A DNA stretch of 64,000 nucleotides, taken from positions 1 through 64,000 of the forward strand of contig CALDLA010000171.1 in the NCBI GenBank assembly GCA_937898415.1, given 5' to 3'. Shown here piece by piece: positions 34,532-44,336 of this stretch; within the stretch, counting starts at the first letter, position 1; each line of letters begins with the position of its first letter. This DNA comes from an uncultured Prevotellaceae bacterium (GTDB lineage: Bacteria > Bacteroidota > Bacteroidia > Bacteroidales > Bacteroidaceae). The position numbers and the translations under genes are program-made. Under the pieces are notes generated by a model, which was given only the letters and a program-made list of their open reading frames with translations, had not been told where the DNA came from and made no database searches.

Positions 34532-35998
34532 ATGAAAAAACTACTACTGACAACTGTGCTGATGGTGCTGACGCTGAGTGCCGTCGCTGAGAACAAGTAC
34601 AGGCAGTACACTGTGGGACTGCCCTTCAACATGCCTGAAGTGAAGGCTCCAGAAATACCTGCTTCACGTGTCAACCTCAAGGACTTCGGAGCTGTGGGAA
34701 CTGGTGAGGTGCTTTGTACGAGTGCCTTTGAGAAAGCTGTCGACCAGCTCTACAAAATGGGCGGCGGCCATCTGATTGTACCCAGGGGCATTTGGCTCAC
34801 GGGACCTATTGTGTTGAAGTCAAACATCGACCTGCACTTGGAGGCAGGAGCCGTCATCCAGTTTGCTGCCGACGAAAGCCTATATCCCCTTGTCAGCACC
34901 TCGTTCGAGGGACTTGACACCCGCCGTTGCCAGTCGCCCATTAGTGCCAACGGTGCCACCAACATTTCCATTACCGGTCAGGGTGTTATCGACGGCAATG
35001 GCCAGTACTGGCGTCCCGTTAAGCGCTCCAAGGTGACTGACTCGCAGTGGAAGGAAATACTGTCGCGCCCAGGTGGACGTGAAATGAAGAAAGACTACTG
35101 GGTACCCTCCGAGAGCTATGAGAAAGGCGAGGACGGAGCCAACATGAATATTCCCAAAGCTCAGACCGACGAGGAATGGCAGCAGGTGAAGCGCTTCTTG
35201 CGTCCTGTTATGGTGAGCCTGGTCAAGTGTAAGAATGTGCTTCTGGAGGGAGTCATCTTCCAGAATTCACCCGCATGGAACCTCCATCCGCTGATGTGCG
35301 AGAATATCATCATTGATAATGTACTGGCGCGTAACCCCTCTTATGCTCAGAATGGTGATGCCCTCGATCTGGAGTCATGTACCAACGCCCTCATCGTCAA
35401 TTCCAAGTTCGATGCTGGTGATGACGGTATCTGTCTCAAGAGCGGTAAGGATGCCGACGGACGTCGACGTGCTGTTCCCTGCTCCAACGTCGTTGTTGAC
35501 GGTTGTACCGTCTTTGCCGGACATGGCGGCTTCGTCGTGGGCTCTGAGATGAGCGGTGGTGTACGCAATATCATGGTGCGCAACTGCCAGTTCCTCGGCA
35601 CCGACGTGGGCCTGCGCTTCAAGTCCACTCGCGGTCGCGGTGGTGTGGTTGAGAATATCTATGTCGATGGAGTGTCCATGACCGACATTGAGACCTACGC
35701 CCTCACCTTCAATATGTATTATGGCGGCAAGTCTGTGGCTGAGGTGCTGGCCGAGGGTGGCGAGCAGAAAGTAGATATTAAGCCCGTCACTGAGGAAACC
35801 CCCATCTTCCGCAATATTGACATCCGCAACGTCATCTGCCACAATGCCGGCTATCCGATGGAGTTTAACGGGCTGCCCGAGATGCCCATCGACCGTATCA
35901 CCCTGCGTGATATTCAGATTTCGGCTCATCACGATGCCACCTTCCAGTACTGCAAGAATATTACGAAGGAACGCGTCAACATAAAGCTGATTCCCTGA
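34532..35998 (+). CDS. GH28 polygalacturonase-type glycoside hydrolase
   Basis: 488 aa with a signal peptide (MKKLLLTTVLMVLTLSAVA). Catalytic motifs of GH28: NGDALDLESC (NxD), FDAGDDGICLKSGKD (DD), FAGHGGFVVGSEMSGG (GHG), and RFKSTRGRGG (RxK). Typical beta-helix. It hydrolyses pectic galacturonan in the periplasm. It is 6 bp after folK, perhaps read through from the operon, but function differs. Confidence 0.9.
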   Translation: MKKLLLTTVLMVLTLSAVAENKYRQYTVGLPFNMPEVKAPEIPASRVNLKDFGAVGTGEVLCTSAFEKAVDQLYKMGGGHLIVPRGIWLTGPIVLKSNIDLHLEAGAVIQFAADESLYPLVSTSFEGLDTRRCQSPISANGATNISITGQGVIDGNGQYWRPVKRSKVTDSQWKEILSRPGGREMKKDYWVPSESYEKGEDGANMNIPKAQTDEEWQQVKRFLRPVMVSLVKCKNVLLEGVIFQNSPAWNLHPLMCENIIIDNVLARNPSYAQNGDALDLESCTNALIVNSKFDAGDDGICLKSGKDADGRRRAVPCSNVVVDGCTVFAGHGGFVVGSEMSGGVRNIMVRNCQFLGTDVGLRFKSTRGRGGVVENIYVDGVSMTDIETYALTFNMYYGGKSVAEVLAEGGEQKVDIKPVTEETPIFRNIDIRNVICHNAGYPMEFNGLPEMPIDRITLRDIQISAHHDATFQYCKNITKERVNIKLIP

Positions 35999-36090
35999 TG
36001 CAATGAATCAGGGGATCTGCTTTAGGTGGGTGAAGAGAGAAACTGGCTAGTCTATAGAGAAAAGCAGGAGTAAAAACCGACGTGAGATTT

Positions 36091-36161
36091 TGTTGTGCAA
36101 CAATAACCCGTGGTTATCGGCAAATAACCTTGGGTTATTGCGCAATAAGGCAGGCTTATTG
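36091..36161. repeat. Array of palindromes in the 3' intergenic region
   Basis: TGTTGTGCAACA (36091-36102) is followed by AATAACC-n3-GGTTAT, then AATAACC-n3-GGTTATT, then CAATAAG-n5-CTTATTG. The last three centres (36110, 36131, 36152) are 21 bp apart. It lies between converging GH28 and SpoIIE-type phosphatase genes and overlaps the phosphatase stop region. Confidence 0.7.
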
Positions 36162-38234
36162 TTGATTCAAAGGTGGCTGTGTCATACGGAAGGCCAGTAT
36201 GGTGAGGTCGTCATTCTGCTCGGCACCATCGCGGAAGCAATCGGTGTCGGCCTTGAGGGCCTCGACCATGTCGCGCGTACTATGAGGAGCGTGCGAAGTC
36301 ATCAGCTGGATGATGCGGTCCTCGCCATATTGTTCCTGCTGGCGGTTCTCGGCCTCGTTCAGACCGTCGGTGTAGAGCAGCATCATGTTGCCGCTGAGTA
36401 AGTCTATCTCTTCGCCCACATATTCCAGGTCGGGCCATAGCCCGATGGGGGCATTGGTCTCCTTCATATCGAGGAAAGCGTATTGTCCTTCGGCATTGCC
36501 GATGATGGGGGGATTGTGCCCGGCATTGCAGTATTCCAGCCGTCCCTGTTTCAGGTCGTACATGCAGATGAACATGGTGACAAACATGCCCATGTCGTTG
36601 TTAATCGATAGTTCGGCATTCATACGGGTGGCTATCTCGGCGGGATTTCTTCCCGTCGAGGCCAGCGACAGGAATCCGTGAGTGGCCAAAGTCATGAAAA
36701 GCGAGGCTGGGACGCCCTTTCCGCTGACATCGCCTATGCAAAAATAGAGCTTGTCGCCTTTCCGGAGGAAGTTATACAGGTCGCCGCCCACCTCCCTGGC
36801 GGGTGTCATCGAGGCATACATGTCTAAGCCGTCAATTTCTGGGAATACGCTGGGCACCATCGACATCTGAATGTCACGGGCAATGCGCAGTTCACTCTCC
36901 ATGCGCTCCTTGGCGGTGGTGGTCTCTTCCAATTGGTCGTAGGCCGTCTGCAGGGCGTTGTGGGCTTTCTTAAGACGGACTCCCGTGCGGTGGCGCACAA
37001 TGATGTAGATGAGGAGGAAAACGATGACTGTTGTCATGCCAATGATTCGGCCGATGTGGCGATTGCGCACGTAGCGCTCGTTCTCGGCAGTCATCTCCAG
37101 TTCTTTCTTGTGTACAGCCTCCTGCTCTATGGCATCGGCTCGGCGCGCTTGGGTAATGGCCGAATCAAGATGCTCTATAATCTCCATGCTGACAGCATTC
37201 GCCGAGTCCATCCTGCCAGCACGTCGGTTCACATCAAACTTTTTAAGCAGCATTTTTTGTATATTCTCAAGCGAATAGCCGACATTTTGTTCTTCCATCA
37301 GCGTGTTCAGGTTGGAAAAATTGTCGGCGGCATCCTGCCACCGTCCTGCCAGCCGCAGATAGTCGCTGGCCAGTATCTTGCCTTCTGCCGTCTGGAAGAA
37401 ATCTGTCTGGCAGAACTGCCTGTAGGCCTCGGCGGCTTCGTCCTTGAACTTCAACCCCTCTAGGGCCCGGGCCAGATAGATGTTGTAGCGTGCCAACTGC
37501 TTTTCGGCATAGTCGGGGCGCGCGTCTGCTTGCTTTTTATATCCCTCAATCAGTTGACGCATGCGCTCAAGCCATAGTCTGGCCTTCTCATAGTCGGCTA
37601 TTTCCAAGTAGTTGTAACTGATATTGATCACGCCTATGATGGCATCGCGGTAAGTGACGGCATTCGGGTGTTTCTTGATATTGTTTAATTGGGCGTTATA
37701 GGCTTCTTCCAGACTATTGAAAGTTTTGTCATCTCTCAATCCGAGACGGCTCTGACAACAACCGATATAAATGAGCATATTGTTATATTCGCTGGTCGTG
37801 TCGCGCCCCAGGCTTTTCAAACGTTCCGTCGCGGGTATGGCCACTTTCAGGGCGGCTTCATATTCGGTCCATGTATTCAGAAGGCCTGTCAGGCGGTTGG
37901 TAATGCCGGCATACACCCGCACGTCCTCATCGTCGGTGGAGTTCTCTACGGCGGCGATACCCGTCTTCCAGTATAGTTCGGCCATGCGCTTCTGCATCAT
38001 CCGGTCGTAGGCGTAGCCCAGCCAGTAGCAGCCCTTGCCCTCGGTGAAACTTCCCAGCGGCTTGAAACTGTCCACAAGTTCTATGATGCGTGGATAGTCC
38101 TTGGCCAAATAGGCCTCGTACACCATGCCCTCTGCTTTTTTGTTCAGCTCTCCCAGATTGTTGGAATCGCCTTCACATCCTGACAGGAAAAAGGCGGCTA
38201 CAACCGTCGCCAGCAAAGTCAACCGGCGAAGCAT
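36156..38234 (-). CDS. TPR lipoprotein with SpoIIE-type PP2C phosphatase domain
   Basis: 692 aa from the ATG at 38234, because it starts a lipoprotein signal (lipobox FLSGC). Residues 25-360 are helical TPR-like repeats, with a TM helix at about 402-420 (MTTVIVFLLIYIIVRHRTG), then a coiled linker and the SpoIIE/RsbU phosphatase: RIARDIQMSMVPSVFPEI, PAREVGGDLYNFL, FCIGDVSGKGVPASLFM, and LEYCNAGHNPP. Metal-binding Asp residues are kept. It would dephosphorylate an anti-sigma-factor antagonist, sensing through the TPR region outside the membrane. No partner gene is adjacent. Confidence 0.85.
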   Translation of the reverse strand: MLRRLTLLATVVAAFFLSGCEGDSNNLGELNKKAEGMVYEAYLAKDYPRIIELVDSFKPLGSFTEGKGCYWLGYAYDRMMQKRMAELYWKTGIAAVENSTDDEDVRVYAGITNRLTGLLNTWTEYEAALKVAIPATERLKSLGRDTTSEYNNMLIYIGCCQSRLGLRDDKTFNSLEEAYNAQLNNIKKHPNAVTYRDAIIGVINISYNYLEIADYEKARLWLERMRQLIEGYKKQADARPDYAEKQLARYNIYLARALEGLKFKDEAAEAYRQFCQTDFFQTAEGKILASDYLRLAGRWQDAADNFSNLNTLMEEQNVGYSLENIQKMLLKKFDVNRRAGRMDSANAVSMEIIEHLDSAITQARRADAIEQEAVHKKELEMTAENERYVRNRHIGRIIGMTTVIVFLLIYIIVRHRTGVRLKKAHNALQTAYDQLEETTTAKERMESELRIARDIQMSMVPSVFPEIDGLDMYASMTPAREVGGDLYNFLRKGDKLYFCIGDVSGKGVPASLFMTLATHGFLSLASTGRNPAEIATRMNAELSINNDMGMFVTMFICMYDLKQGRLEYCNAGHNPPIIGNAEGQYAFLDMKETNAPIGLWPDLEYVGEEIDLLSGNMMLLYTDGLNEAENRQQEQYGEDRIIQLMTSHAPHSTRDMVEALKADTDCFRDGAEQNDDLTILAFRMTQPPLNQQ

Positions 38235-38317
38235 GTTGTAGCGCGCATAAAATGTCTGTCTAATTCTTGCTCTGGCAAGCGAACAAGTTCGAGCGGTTCC
38301 GATTGTCACAAGCGGGT

Positions 38318-38893
38318 CTATTGAATATCTGAATTCTTGCCTACGTGGCGCACGGGACGGTCGGCGTCGGCGAAGGTGCTGTCAGCAGCGGCTGAGCGGG
38401 TCTCGCGTGAACGGTAGCTGTTCCATCCGTCGTAGCCCCAGCGGTCGTAGCGGTCCCAGTTGGGCGAGTAGACGTGGCGCAGGCGGAACTCTACGTCGGT
38501 GCCGTTGTCATTGATGTAGCCTGTGAAGTAGTTGTCGCTCAGGCGGTAGTCGCAGATGACCATCGTCGTGCGGTCTTCGCGGAAGTAGATTTCGATGTCG
38601 CGGTTGTTGACGCGCCATTCAATGTGGTTGGCGACGTAGTCCCAGGGTGCGCCTGAATAGTAGTCAACCCAGTAGCCCGTGCCGCGTGTCCAGCGGAAGG
38701 GGTCGCCCTCGAAGGTGATTTCTGTCGAGGTGGCGTAGTAGCGGCTGTCGTGATAGTCGGTATAGACGAACATCGTACCGCTCCAGGTGCCTTCCAGACT
38801 GTTGGCGATGTCAATATCCTCGTCACACGAGGTCATAGTGCAGGTTGCTGCGGCCATCATGGCCATCATCAGCAGGGTGTATATCTTCTTCAT
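38318..38893 (-). CDS. Hypothetical lipoprotein
   Basis: 191 aa, lipobox MTSC near residue 22. A beta-rich body with LEGTWSGTMFVYTDYHD, FTGYINDNGTDVEFRLRHVY, and an Arg/Ser-rich tail. It resembles lipocalin-type Bacteroidetes lipoproteins (GTWSG start), without a firm family. Minus-strand TATCTTTG (38937-38944) is its promoter element. Confidence 0.65.
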   Translation of the reverse strand: MKKIYTLLMMAMMAAATCTMTSCDEDIDIANSLEGTWSGTMFVYTDYHDSRYYATSTEITFEGDPFRWTRGTGYWVDYYSGAPWDYVANHIEWRVNNRDIEIYFREDRTTMVICDYRLSDNYFTGYINDNGTDVEFRLRHVYSPNWDRYDRWGYDGWNSYRSRETRSAAADSTFADADRPVRHVGKNSDIQ

Positions 38894-38979
38894 AATCGTA
38901 TGGTTTTAAAAGGTGAATAATTCTGTTTTCTGCTGCAAAGATACTACTTTTTCCTGAACCAGCAATGGGAAAAAGCATA

Positions 38980-39010
38980 AAACCGCATAGGGAAATCCCT
39001 ACGCGGCTTT
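38980..39010 (-). terminator. Terminator of rpsO
   Basis: Arms 38980-38993 and 38996-39010 make a long GC-rich stem with one or two mismatches, and a T-run follows on the minus strand. It ends the rpsO transcript just before the lipoprotein promoter. Confidence 0.75.
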
Positions 39011-39034
39011 ACCATTCCAACTTTTTACCTTATA

Positions 39035-39304
39035 TTACTTACGCAGGCCGAGAGCCTTGACGATAGCACGGTAGCGAGTGATGTCGTTGACATAGAGGTA
39101 CTTCAGCAGCTTGCGGCGACGACCTACCATCATGGTCAGTGAGCGTGCGGTGGCGTGGTCCTTGTGGTTCTTCTTCAGGTGCTCCGTCAGGTGCTTGATG
39201 CGATAGGTGAACAGGGCAATCTGTGCCTCGGCAGAACCGGTGTCAGTGGCTGACTTGCCGTACTGGCTGAAAATCTCTACTTTCTTTTCTTTGTCTAAAT
39301 ACAT
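39035..39304 (-). CDS. rpsO: Ribosomal protein S15
   Basis: 89 aa, full length. FSQYGKSATDTGSAEAQIAL, then KHLTEHLKKNHKDHATARSL and MMVGRRRKLLKYLY are conserved S15 blocks. It binds 16S rRNA in the central domain. Monocistronic, with its own -7 element at 39395-39402 (TACCTTTG on the minus strand). Confidence 0.98.
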   Translation of the reverse strand: MYLDKEKKVEIFSQYGKSATDTGSAEAQIALFTYRIKHLTEHLKKNHKDHATARSLTMMVGRRRKLLKYLYVNDITRYRAIVKALGLRK

Positions 39305-39394
39305 GGTTTTGATGACTTAAATTGTTAATACTAAACATCCTTCAAAAGTCCTTTCCGTCTTCATCACGGACGGGGGCTTCGTCAAATGCGGGTG

Positions 39395-39402
39395 CAAAGG
39401 TA
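39395..39402 (-). promoter_or_regulatory. Promoter -7 element of rpsO
   Basis: Minus strand TACCTTTG, about 90 bp upstream of the rpsO ATG, leaving a leader in which autoregulation could act. Confidence 0.55.
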
Positions 39403-39445
39403 CAACTTTTTTTTGATTTAGCAAGCGTTTTTCAAAGAAAATTCG

Positions 39446-39453
39446 TACCTTTG
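39446..39453 (+). promoter_or_regulatory. Promoter -7 element of typA
   Basis: TACCTTTG, 24 bp before the ATG at 39478. Confidence 0.6.
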
Positions 39454-39477
39454 CAGCCGATTTCAACGAAAAGACCT

Positions 39478-41286
39478 ATGCAGGATATCAGAAACATAGC
39501 AATTATTGCTCACGTGGACCACGGCAAGACAACGCTCGTGGACAAGATGATGCTGGCCGGAAACCTCTTCCGTGAGGGTCAGAACCTCAGCAGCCAAGTA
39601 CTTGACGCCAACGACCTCGAGCGTGAGCGAGGTATTACCATTCTTTCCAAGAACGTCAGTATCAACTGGAAGGGAACCAAGATTAATATCATCGACACGC
39701 CGGGACACAGCGACTTCGGCGGCGAGGTGGAGCGCGTGCTCAACATGGCTGACGGCTGCCTGCTGTTGGTCGATGCCTTCGAGGGCCCGATGCCCCAGAC
39801 GCGCTTCGTGCTGCAGAAGGCCCTGCAGATAGGCCTGAAGCCCATTGTCGTGGTGAACAAGGTGGACAAACCCAACTGCCGCCCTGAGGAGGTCTATGAA
39901 ATGGTCTTCGACCTGATGTTCTCGCTGAATGCTACTGAGGACCAGCTGGACTTCCCCGTCGTCTATGGTTCGGCCAAGAATGGCTGGATGGGCGAGGACT
40001 GGCAGCAGCCGACGACTGACATTACCTATTTATTAGACAAGATTGTTGAGGTGATTCCTGCTCCGAAGCAGATTGAGGGTACGCCGCAGATGCTCATCAC
40101 CTCGCTCGACTATAGTTCATATACGGGCCGCATCGCCGTGGGCCGTGTTCATCGCGGTATGCTGAAGGACGGTCAGCAGATTACCATCAGCCATCGCGAC
40201 GGCTCGTTGGAGAAGACCAAGATCAAGGAACTGCATACCTTCGACGGTATGGGCCACCAGCGCACCGATCAAGTAGACTGCGGCGACATCTGCGCCGTCA
40301 TCGGACTGGAGAAGTTCGAGATTGGCGACACCATCTGCGACCTGGAGAATCCTGAGCCGCTGCCGCCCATCGCCATTGACGAGCCGACCATGTCGATGCT
40401 TTTCACCATCAACGACTCGCCCTTCTTCGGCAAGGAGGGTAAGTTTGTGACCTCGCGCCACATCAACGACCGTCTGGAGCGTGAGCTGGAGAAGAACCTC
40501 GCCCTGCGTGTCGAGCCGTTTGAGAGTTCTACCGACAAGTGGGTGGTCTCTGGTCGCGGTGTGCTGCACCTCTCGGTGCTCATCGAGACCATGCGCCGCG
40601 AGGGCTACGAACTACAGGTGGGACAGCCGCAGGTGATTTACAAGGAGATTGACGGGCGCAAGTGCGAGCCTATTGAGGAACTGACCATCAACGTGCCCGA
40701 GGAGTTTGCCTCGAAGATGATTGACATGGTGACCCGCCGCAAGGGTGAGATGACCTCAATGGAGTCGCAGGGCGAGCGCACCAACATTGAGTTCGACATC
40801 CCCTCGCGCGGAATAATAGGTTTGCGTACCAATGTATTAACAGCCAGTCAGGGCGAGGCCATCATGGCCCACCGCTTCAAGGAGTACCAGCCCTATAGGG
40901 GCGAGATTGAGCGCCGCGTCAACGGTTCGATGATAGCCCTTGAGACTGGTAACGCCTTTGCCTACGCCATCGACAAGCTGCAGGATCGCGGTAAGTTTTT
41001 TATCGACCCGGGTGAAGACGTCTATATGGGACAGGTCGTCGGCGAGCATGTGCATGACAACGACCTGGTCATCAACGTCTGCAAGGCCAAGCAGCTGACC
41101 AACGTCCGTGCCTCGGGTACTGACGACAAGGCCCGCATCATCCCCAAGACCGTCATGTCGCTGGAGGAGTGTTTGGAGTATATCAAGGAGGACGAGCTCG
41201 TGGAGGTCACCCCGCAGTCGATGCGTATGCGCAAGGTCATTCTCGACCACGACCAGCGGAAAAAGGCTTCGATCAAGCGCGACTAA
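39478..41286 (+). CDS. typA: GTP-binding protein TypA/BipA
   Basis: 602 aa from the ATG at 39478; the open frame further upstream overlaps the promoter. IIAHVDHGKTTLVDKMM (G1), ERGITILSKN (G2), DTPGHSDFGGEVERVL (G3) and VVNKVDKPNCR (G4). Domain II, EF-G-like domains III and V, and a C-terminal KEYQPYRGEIERRVNGSMI segment follow the TypA order. Ribosome-associated GTPase in 50S assembly and stress. Confidence 0.96.
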   Translation: MQDIRNIAIIAHVDHGKTTLVDKMMLAGNLFREGQNLSSQVLDANDLERERGITILSKNVSINWKGTKINIIDTPGHSDFGGEVERVLNMADGCLLLVDAFEGPMPQTRFVLQKALQIGLKPIVVVNKVDKPNCRPEEVYEMVFDLMFSLNATEDQLDFPVVYGSAKNGWMGEDWQQPTTDITYLLDKIVEVIPAPKQIEGTPQMLITSLDYSSYTGRIAVGRVHRGMLKDGQQITISHRDGSLEKTKIKELHTFDGMGHQRTDQVDCGDICAVIGLEKFEIGDTICDLENPEPLPPIAIDEPTMSMLFTINDSPFFGKEGKFVTSRHINDRLERELEKNLALRVEPFESSTDKWVVSGRGVLHLSVLIETMRREGYELQVGQPQVIYKEIDGRKCEPIEELTINVPEEFASKMIDMVTRRKGEMTSMESQGERTNIEFDIPSRGIIGLRTNVLTASQGEAIMAHRFKEYQPYRGEIERRVNGSMIALETGNAFAYAIDKLQDRGKFFIDPGEDVYMGQVVGEHVHDNDLVINVCKAKQLTNVRASGTDDKARIIPKTVMSLEECLEYIKEDELVEVTPQSMRMRKVILDHDQRKKASIKRD

Positions 41287-41311
41287 AGAAACATAAGGCA
41301 GCAATACATCT

Positions 41312-41806
41312 ATGGAAGTTATTCAGAGTTTTACCATCGACCATACCCACTTGAAGCCGGGCATCTATGTGTCGCGCGAGGACAAGGGCTTTACGACGTT
41401 TGACCTTCGTATCACGGAGCCTAATAAGGAGCCTGCTGTGGCACCTGCGGCCATGCACAGTCTGGAGCACCTGATGGCAACGTGGTTCCGCAACTCGCAG
41501 GTGAAGGACGACGTGGTGTATGTGGGTCCGATGGGGTGTCTCACGGGGATGTATATCATCATGTTAGGCTCCTATATGGTGGAGGACATGCGGGCCCTGA
41601 CGATTGAGTGCTTAGAGTGGATACTCACGCAGAAGGAGGTGCCGGCAACGACCCCCGAGACCTGTGGTAACTGTCTGCTGCACGACCTGCCGATGTGCCA
41701 TTGGGAGAGCCGCCGCTATCTGGATCGCCTGAGAAACGATTTCCACTCAGAATATACGAAACTTCAGGTCACGCTTGCTGACGGACGTCAGTTTGCCGAT
41801 GCCTAA
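41312..41806 (+). CDS. luxS: S-ribosylhomocysteine lyase LuxS
   Basis: 164 aa. AAMHSLEHLMATWFRNS carries the HxxEH zinc ligands, GPMGCLTGMYIIMLG the catalytic Cys, and CGNCLLHDL the third zinc ligand region. It converts S-ribosylhomocysteine to homocysteine and DPD (AI-2 precursor). It lies 25 bp after typA. Confidence 0.96.
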   Translation: MEVIQSFTIDHTHLKPGIYVSREDKGFTTFDLRITEPNKEPAVAPAAMHSLEHLMATWFRNSQVKDDVVYVGPMGCLTGMYIIMLGSYMVEDMRALTIECLEWILTQKEVPATTPETCGNCLLHDLPMCHWESRRYLDRLRNDFHSEYTKLQVTLADGRQFADA

Positions 41807-41829
41807 AAGCTAAATAAAACTTGCAAGTT

Positions 41830-44322
41830 ATGACTATTTTCAAGAGACTGTTGCCCGATCTCGTGGCAGTATTGTTGTTTGCCGTTCTGGCTTTCGGCTA
41901 TTTCTTCCCGGCCGACACGGAAGGGCGTATTCTGTTCCGTCATGATGCTTCGGCAGGCATAGGTGCTGGTCAGGAACAAGCTGAGTATAATCAGCGTACG
42001 GGTAACAAAACCCGTTGGACAAACTCCCTGTTCAGCGGTATGCCCACCTATCAGATGGCACCGTCGTATCAGAGCACCAGTATTTTGAGTAAGGCTGTAA
42101 ATGCCTACCACCTGTGGCTGCCTGAGAATGTGTGGTACCTGTTTGTCTATCTCTTGGGCTTCTACATCCTGCTGCGTGCCTTCGACTTCCGCTGGTATTT
42201 GGCGGCGTTAGGTTCTGTGATGTGGGCTTTCTCGACGTATTTCCTGATTATTATTGCCGCCGGACACATCTGGAAGGTGTGGGCGTTGGCCTACCTGCCG
42301 CCGATGATAGCGGGCATTGTGCTGGCCTACAGGGGCAAATACCTGTGGGGACTGGTGTTGACGTCTATCTTCGCCGCCTTCGAGGTCAATGCCAACCACG
42401 TGCAGATGACCTACTACTATCTGTTCGTCATCTTCTTCATGATACTGGCCTATCTGGTTGACGCGATTCGCCAAAAGCGATTGGCGCATTTCCTGAAGGC
42501 CACCGCCGTCTGTGTGGTGGGTGGTGCTTTGGGTATCCTGGTCAATCTCTCAAACCTGTACCACACATGGGAGTACGGCCAAGAGTCGATGCGCGGCAAG
42601 AGCGAGCTGGTGAAGAAGAATACCGGCAACCAGACGTCGAGCGGATTGGAGCGCGACTACATTACCCAGTGGTCGTACGGCATCGGCGAGACGTGGACGT
42701 TGCTCGTCCCCAATACCAAGGGTGGTGCCTCGCAGCCGCTGTCGATGAACAAGACGGCGATGGAGCATGCCGACAATAACTATATTGGCATCTATCAGCA
42801 GTTAGGACAATATTGGGGCGAACAGCCTGGTACGCAGGGCCCCGTCTATGTGGGTGCTTTCGTGCTGTTCCTCTTTGTGTTGGGCCTGTTCATTGTCAAG
42901 GGACCCATGAAGTGGGCCTTGCTGGCTGCTACGGTGCTTAGCATCCTGCTGTCGTGGGGTAAGAACTTCATGGGGCTGACCGACTTCTTCATCGACTATA
43001 TGCCGATGTACGCCAAGTTCCGTACGGTGGCCTCCATCCTCGTTATTGCTGAGTTCACCATTCCTCTGCTGGCTATGCTGGCGCTGAAGGAAGTGGTAAG
43101 TGGAGAAATGAAAAGTGAGAAGCTGCGCAACGCCTTCTTCGCTTCGTTTGCCCTCACAGGCGGTCTGTCCCTGCTGTTCTGGCTGATGCCCGACGTGTTC
43201 TTCGGCAACTACGTATCATCAGGCGAGATGCAGGCTATGTCGCAGATTCCTGCCGACCAGTTGCAACCCCTACTGGCCAACCTGAGCGAGATGCGCCGTG
43301 CGATGTTCACCAGCGACGCCTTGCGCTCGTTCCTTATTATACTAGTGGGTGCCGGCTGTCTGCTGCTCTACAAGGCGGGCAAGCTGCGCGTGGAGTATCT
43401 GGGCGGTCTGCTGCTGGTGCTCTGCCTCATCGACCTCTGGCCCGTGAACAAACGCTACCTGAACGACGCCATGTTCGTGCCCAAGTATGAGCGTGAACAG
43501 GCTCAGCCCAAGACGGAAACCGACGAGATGATCTTGGCTGACAAGACGCTCGACTATCGCGTGCTGAACCTGGCCTCGAACACCTTCAACGAGAACGAGA
43601 CTTCGTATTACCATAAGTCGATTGGCGGCTACCATGCAGCCAAGCTGCGCCGCTATCAGGAACTGATTGAGGCCTACATCTCGCCCGAGATGCAGGGAGC
43701 CTTCCAGGCGATAGCTACCGCTGCCGGCGATATGACGCAGGTGAAGGGCGACTCGGTGTACCCCGTGCTGAACATGCTGAACACCCGGTACTTCATCCTC
43801 CCGCTACAGGACCGCAAGACCGTGCCCGTACAGAATCCCTATACCTACGGCAACGCCTGGTTCGTCAATAGCGTGAAGTTTGTGGACAATGCCAATCAGG
43901 AGTTGGATGCCCTTGGCCAGCTCGACCTGCGCCATGAGGCTGTTGCCGATGTCAAGTTCCGCGAGGTGCTGAAGCCCGTAGCCGAAGCCGAGAACGACTC
44001 CGCCAGTCTGGTGACGCTGACCAAGTACGAGCCTAACCAGCTGACTTACGACGTGAAGTCGGCCAAGGGTGGGGTAGTGGTGTTCTCCGAGGTGTTCTAT
44101 CCGGGATGGACGGCAACGGTGGATGGCGAGCCTGTCGAGGTGGGCCGCGTCAACTACGTGCTGCGTGCCATCACCGTCCAGCCGGGCCAACATCAGGTCG
44201 AACTGTTGTTCTTCCCGAAGACGATAGACGTCACCGAGACGGTCGCTTACGTCTCGCTGGGCTTCCTGCTGCTATTGATCATCGTGGCCGTGTTCCTGAC
44301 TTATCGCAGGAGCCGGCCCTGA
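41830..44322 (+). CDS. YfhO-family membrane protein
   Basis: 830 aa from the ATG at 41830. More than ten TM helices across 1-550 and a soluble C-terminal part (about 560-800), ending with one more TM helix. YfhO family proteins resemble GT-C glycosyltransferases that act on polyprenyl-linked sugars and modify lipoteichoic acid or surface glycans. The acceptor here is not known. The mini-repeat-like GGAGAAATGAAAAGTGAGAAG (43101-43121) encodes part of the loop near residue 425 (SGEMKSEKLR). Confidence 0.85.
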   Translation: MTIFKRLLPDLVAVLLFAVLAFGYFFPADTEGRILFRHDASAGIGAGQEQAEYNQRTGNKTRWTNSLFSGMPTYQMAPSYQSTSILSKAVNAYHLWLPENVWYLFVYLLGFYILLRAFDFRWYLAALGSVMWAFSTYFLIIIAAGHIWKVWALAYLPPMIAGIVLAYRGKYLWGLVLTSIFAAFEVNANHVQMTYYYLFVIFFMILAYLVDAIRQKRLAHFLKATAVCVVGGALGILVNLSNLYHTWEYGQESMRGKSELVKKNTGNQTSSGLERDYITQWSYGIGETWTLLVPNTKGGASQPLSMNKTAMEHADNNYIGIYQQLGQYWGEQPGTQGPVYVGAFVLFLFVLGLFIVKGPMKWALLAATVLSILLSWGKNFMGLTDFFIDYMPMYAKFRTVASILVIAEFTIPLLAMLALKEVVSGEMKSEKLRNAFFASFALTGGLSLLFWLMPDVFFGNYVSSGEMQAMSQIPADQLQPLLANLSEMRRAMFTSDALRSFLIILVGAGCLLLYKAGKLRVEYLGGLLLVLCLIDLWPVNKRYLNDAMFVPKYEREQAQPKTETDEMILADKTLDYRVLNLASNTFNENETSYYHKSIGGYHAAKLRRYQELIEAYISPEMQGAFQAIATAAGDMTQVKGDSVYPVLNMLNTRYFILPLQDRKTVPVQNPYTYGNAWFVNSVKFVDNANQELDALGQLDLRHEAVADVKFREVLKPVAEAENDSASLVTLTKYEPNQLTYDVKSAKGGVVVFSEVFYPGWTATVDGEPVEVGRVNYVLRAITVQPGQHQVELLFFPKTIDVTETVAYVSLGFLLLLIIVAVFLTYRRSRP

Positions 44323-44336
44323 TTCTTCCGTTTTTT

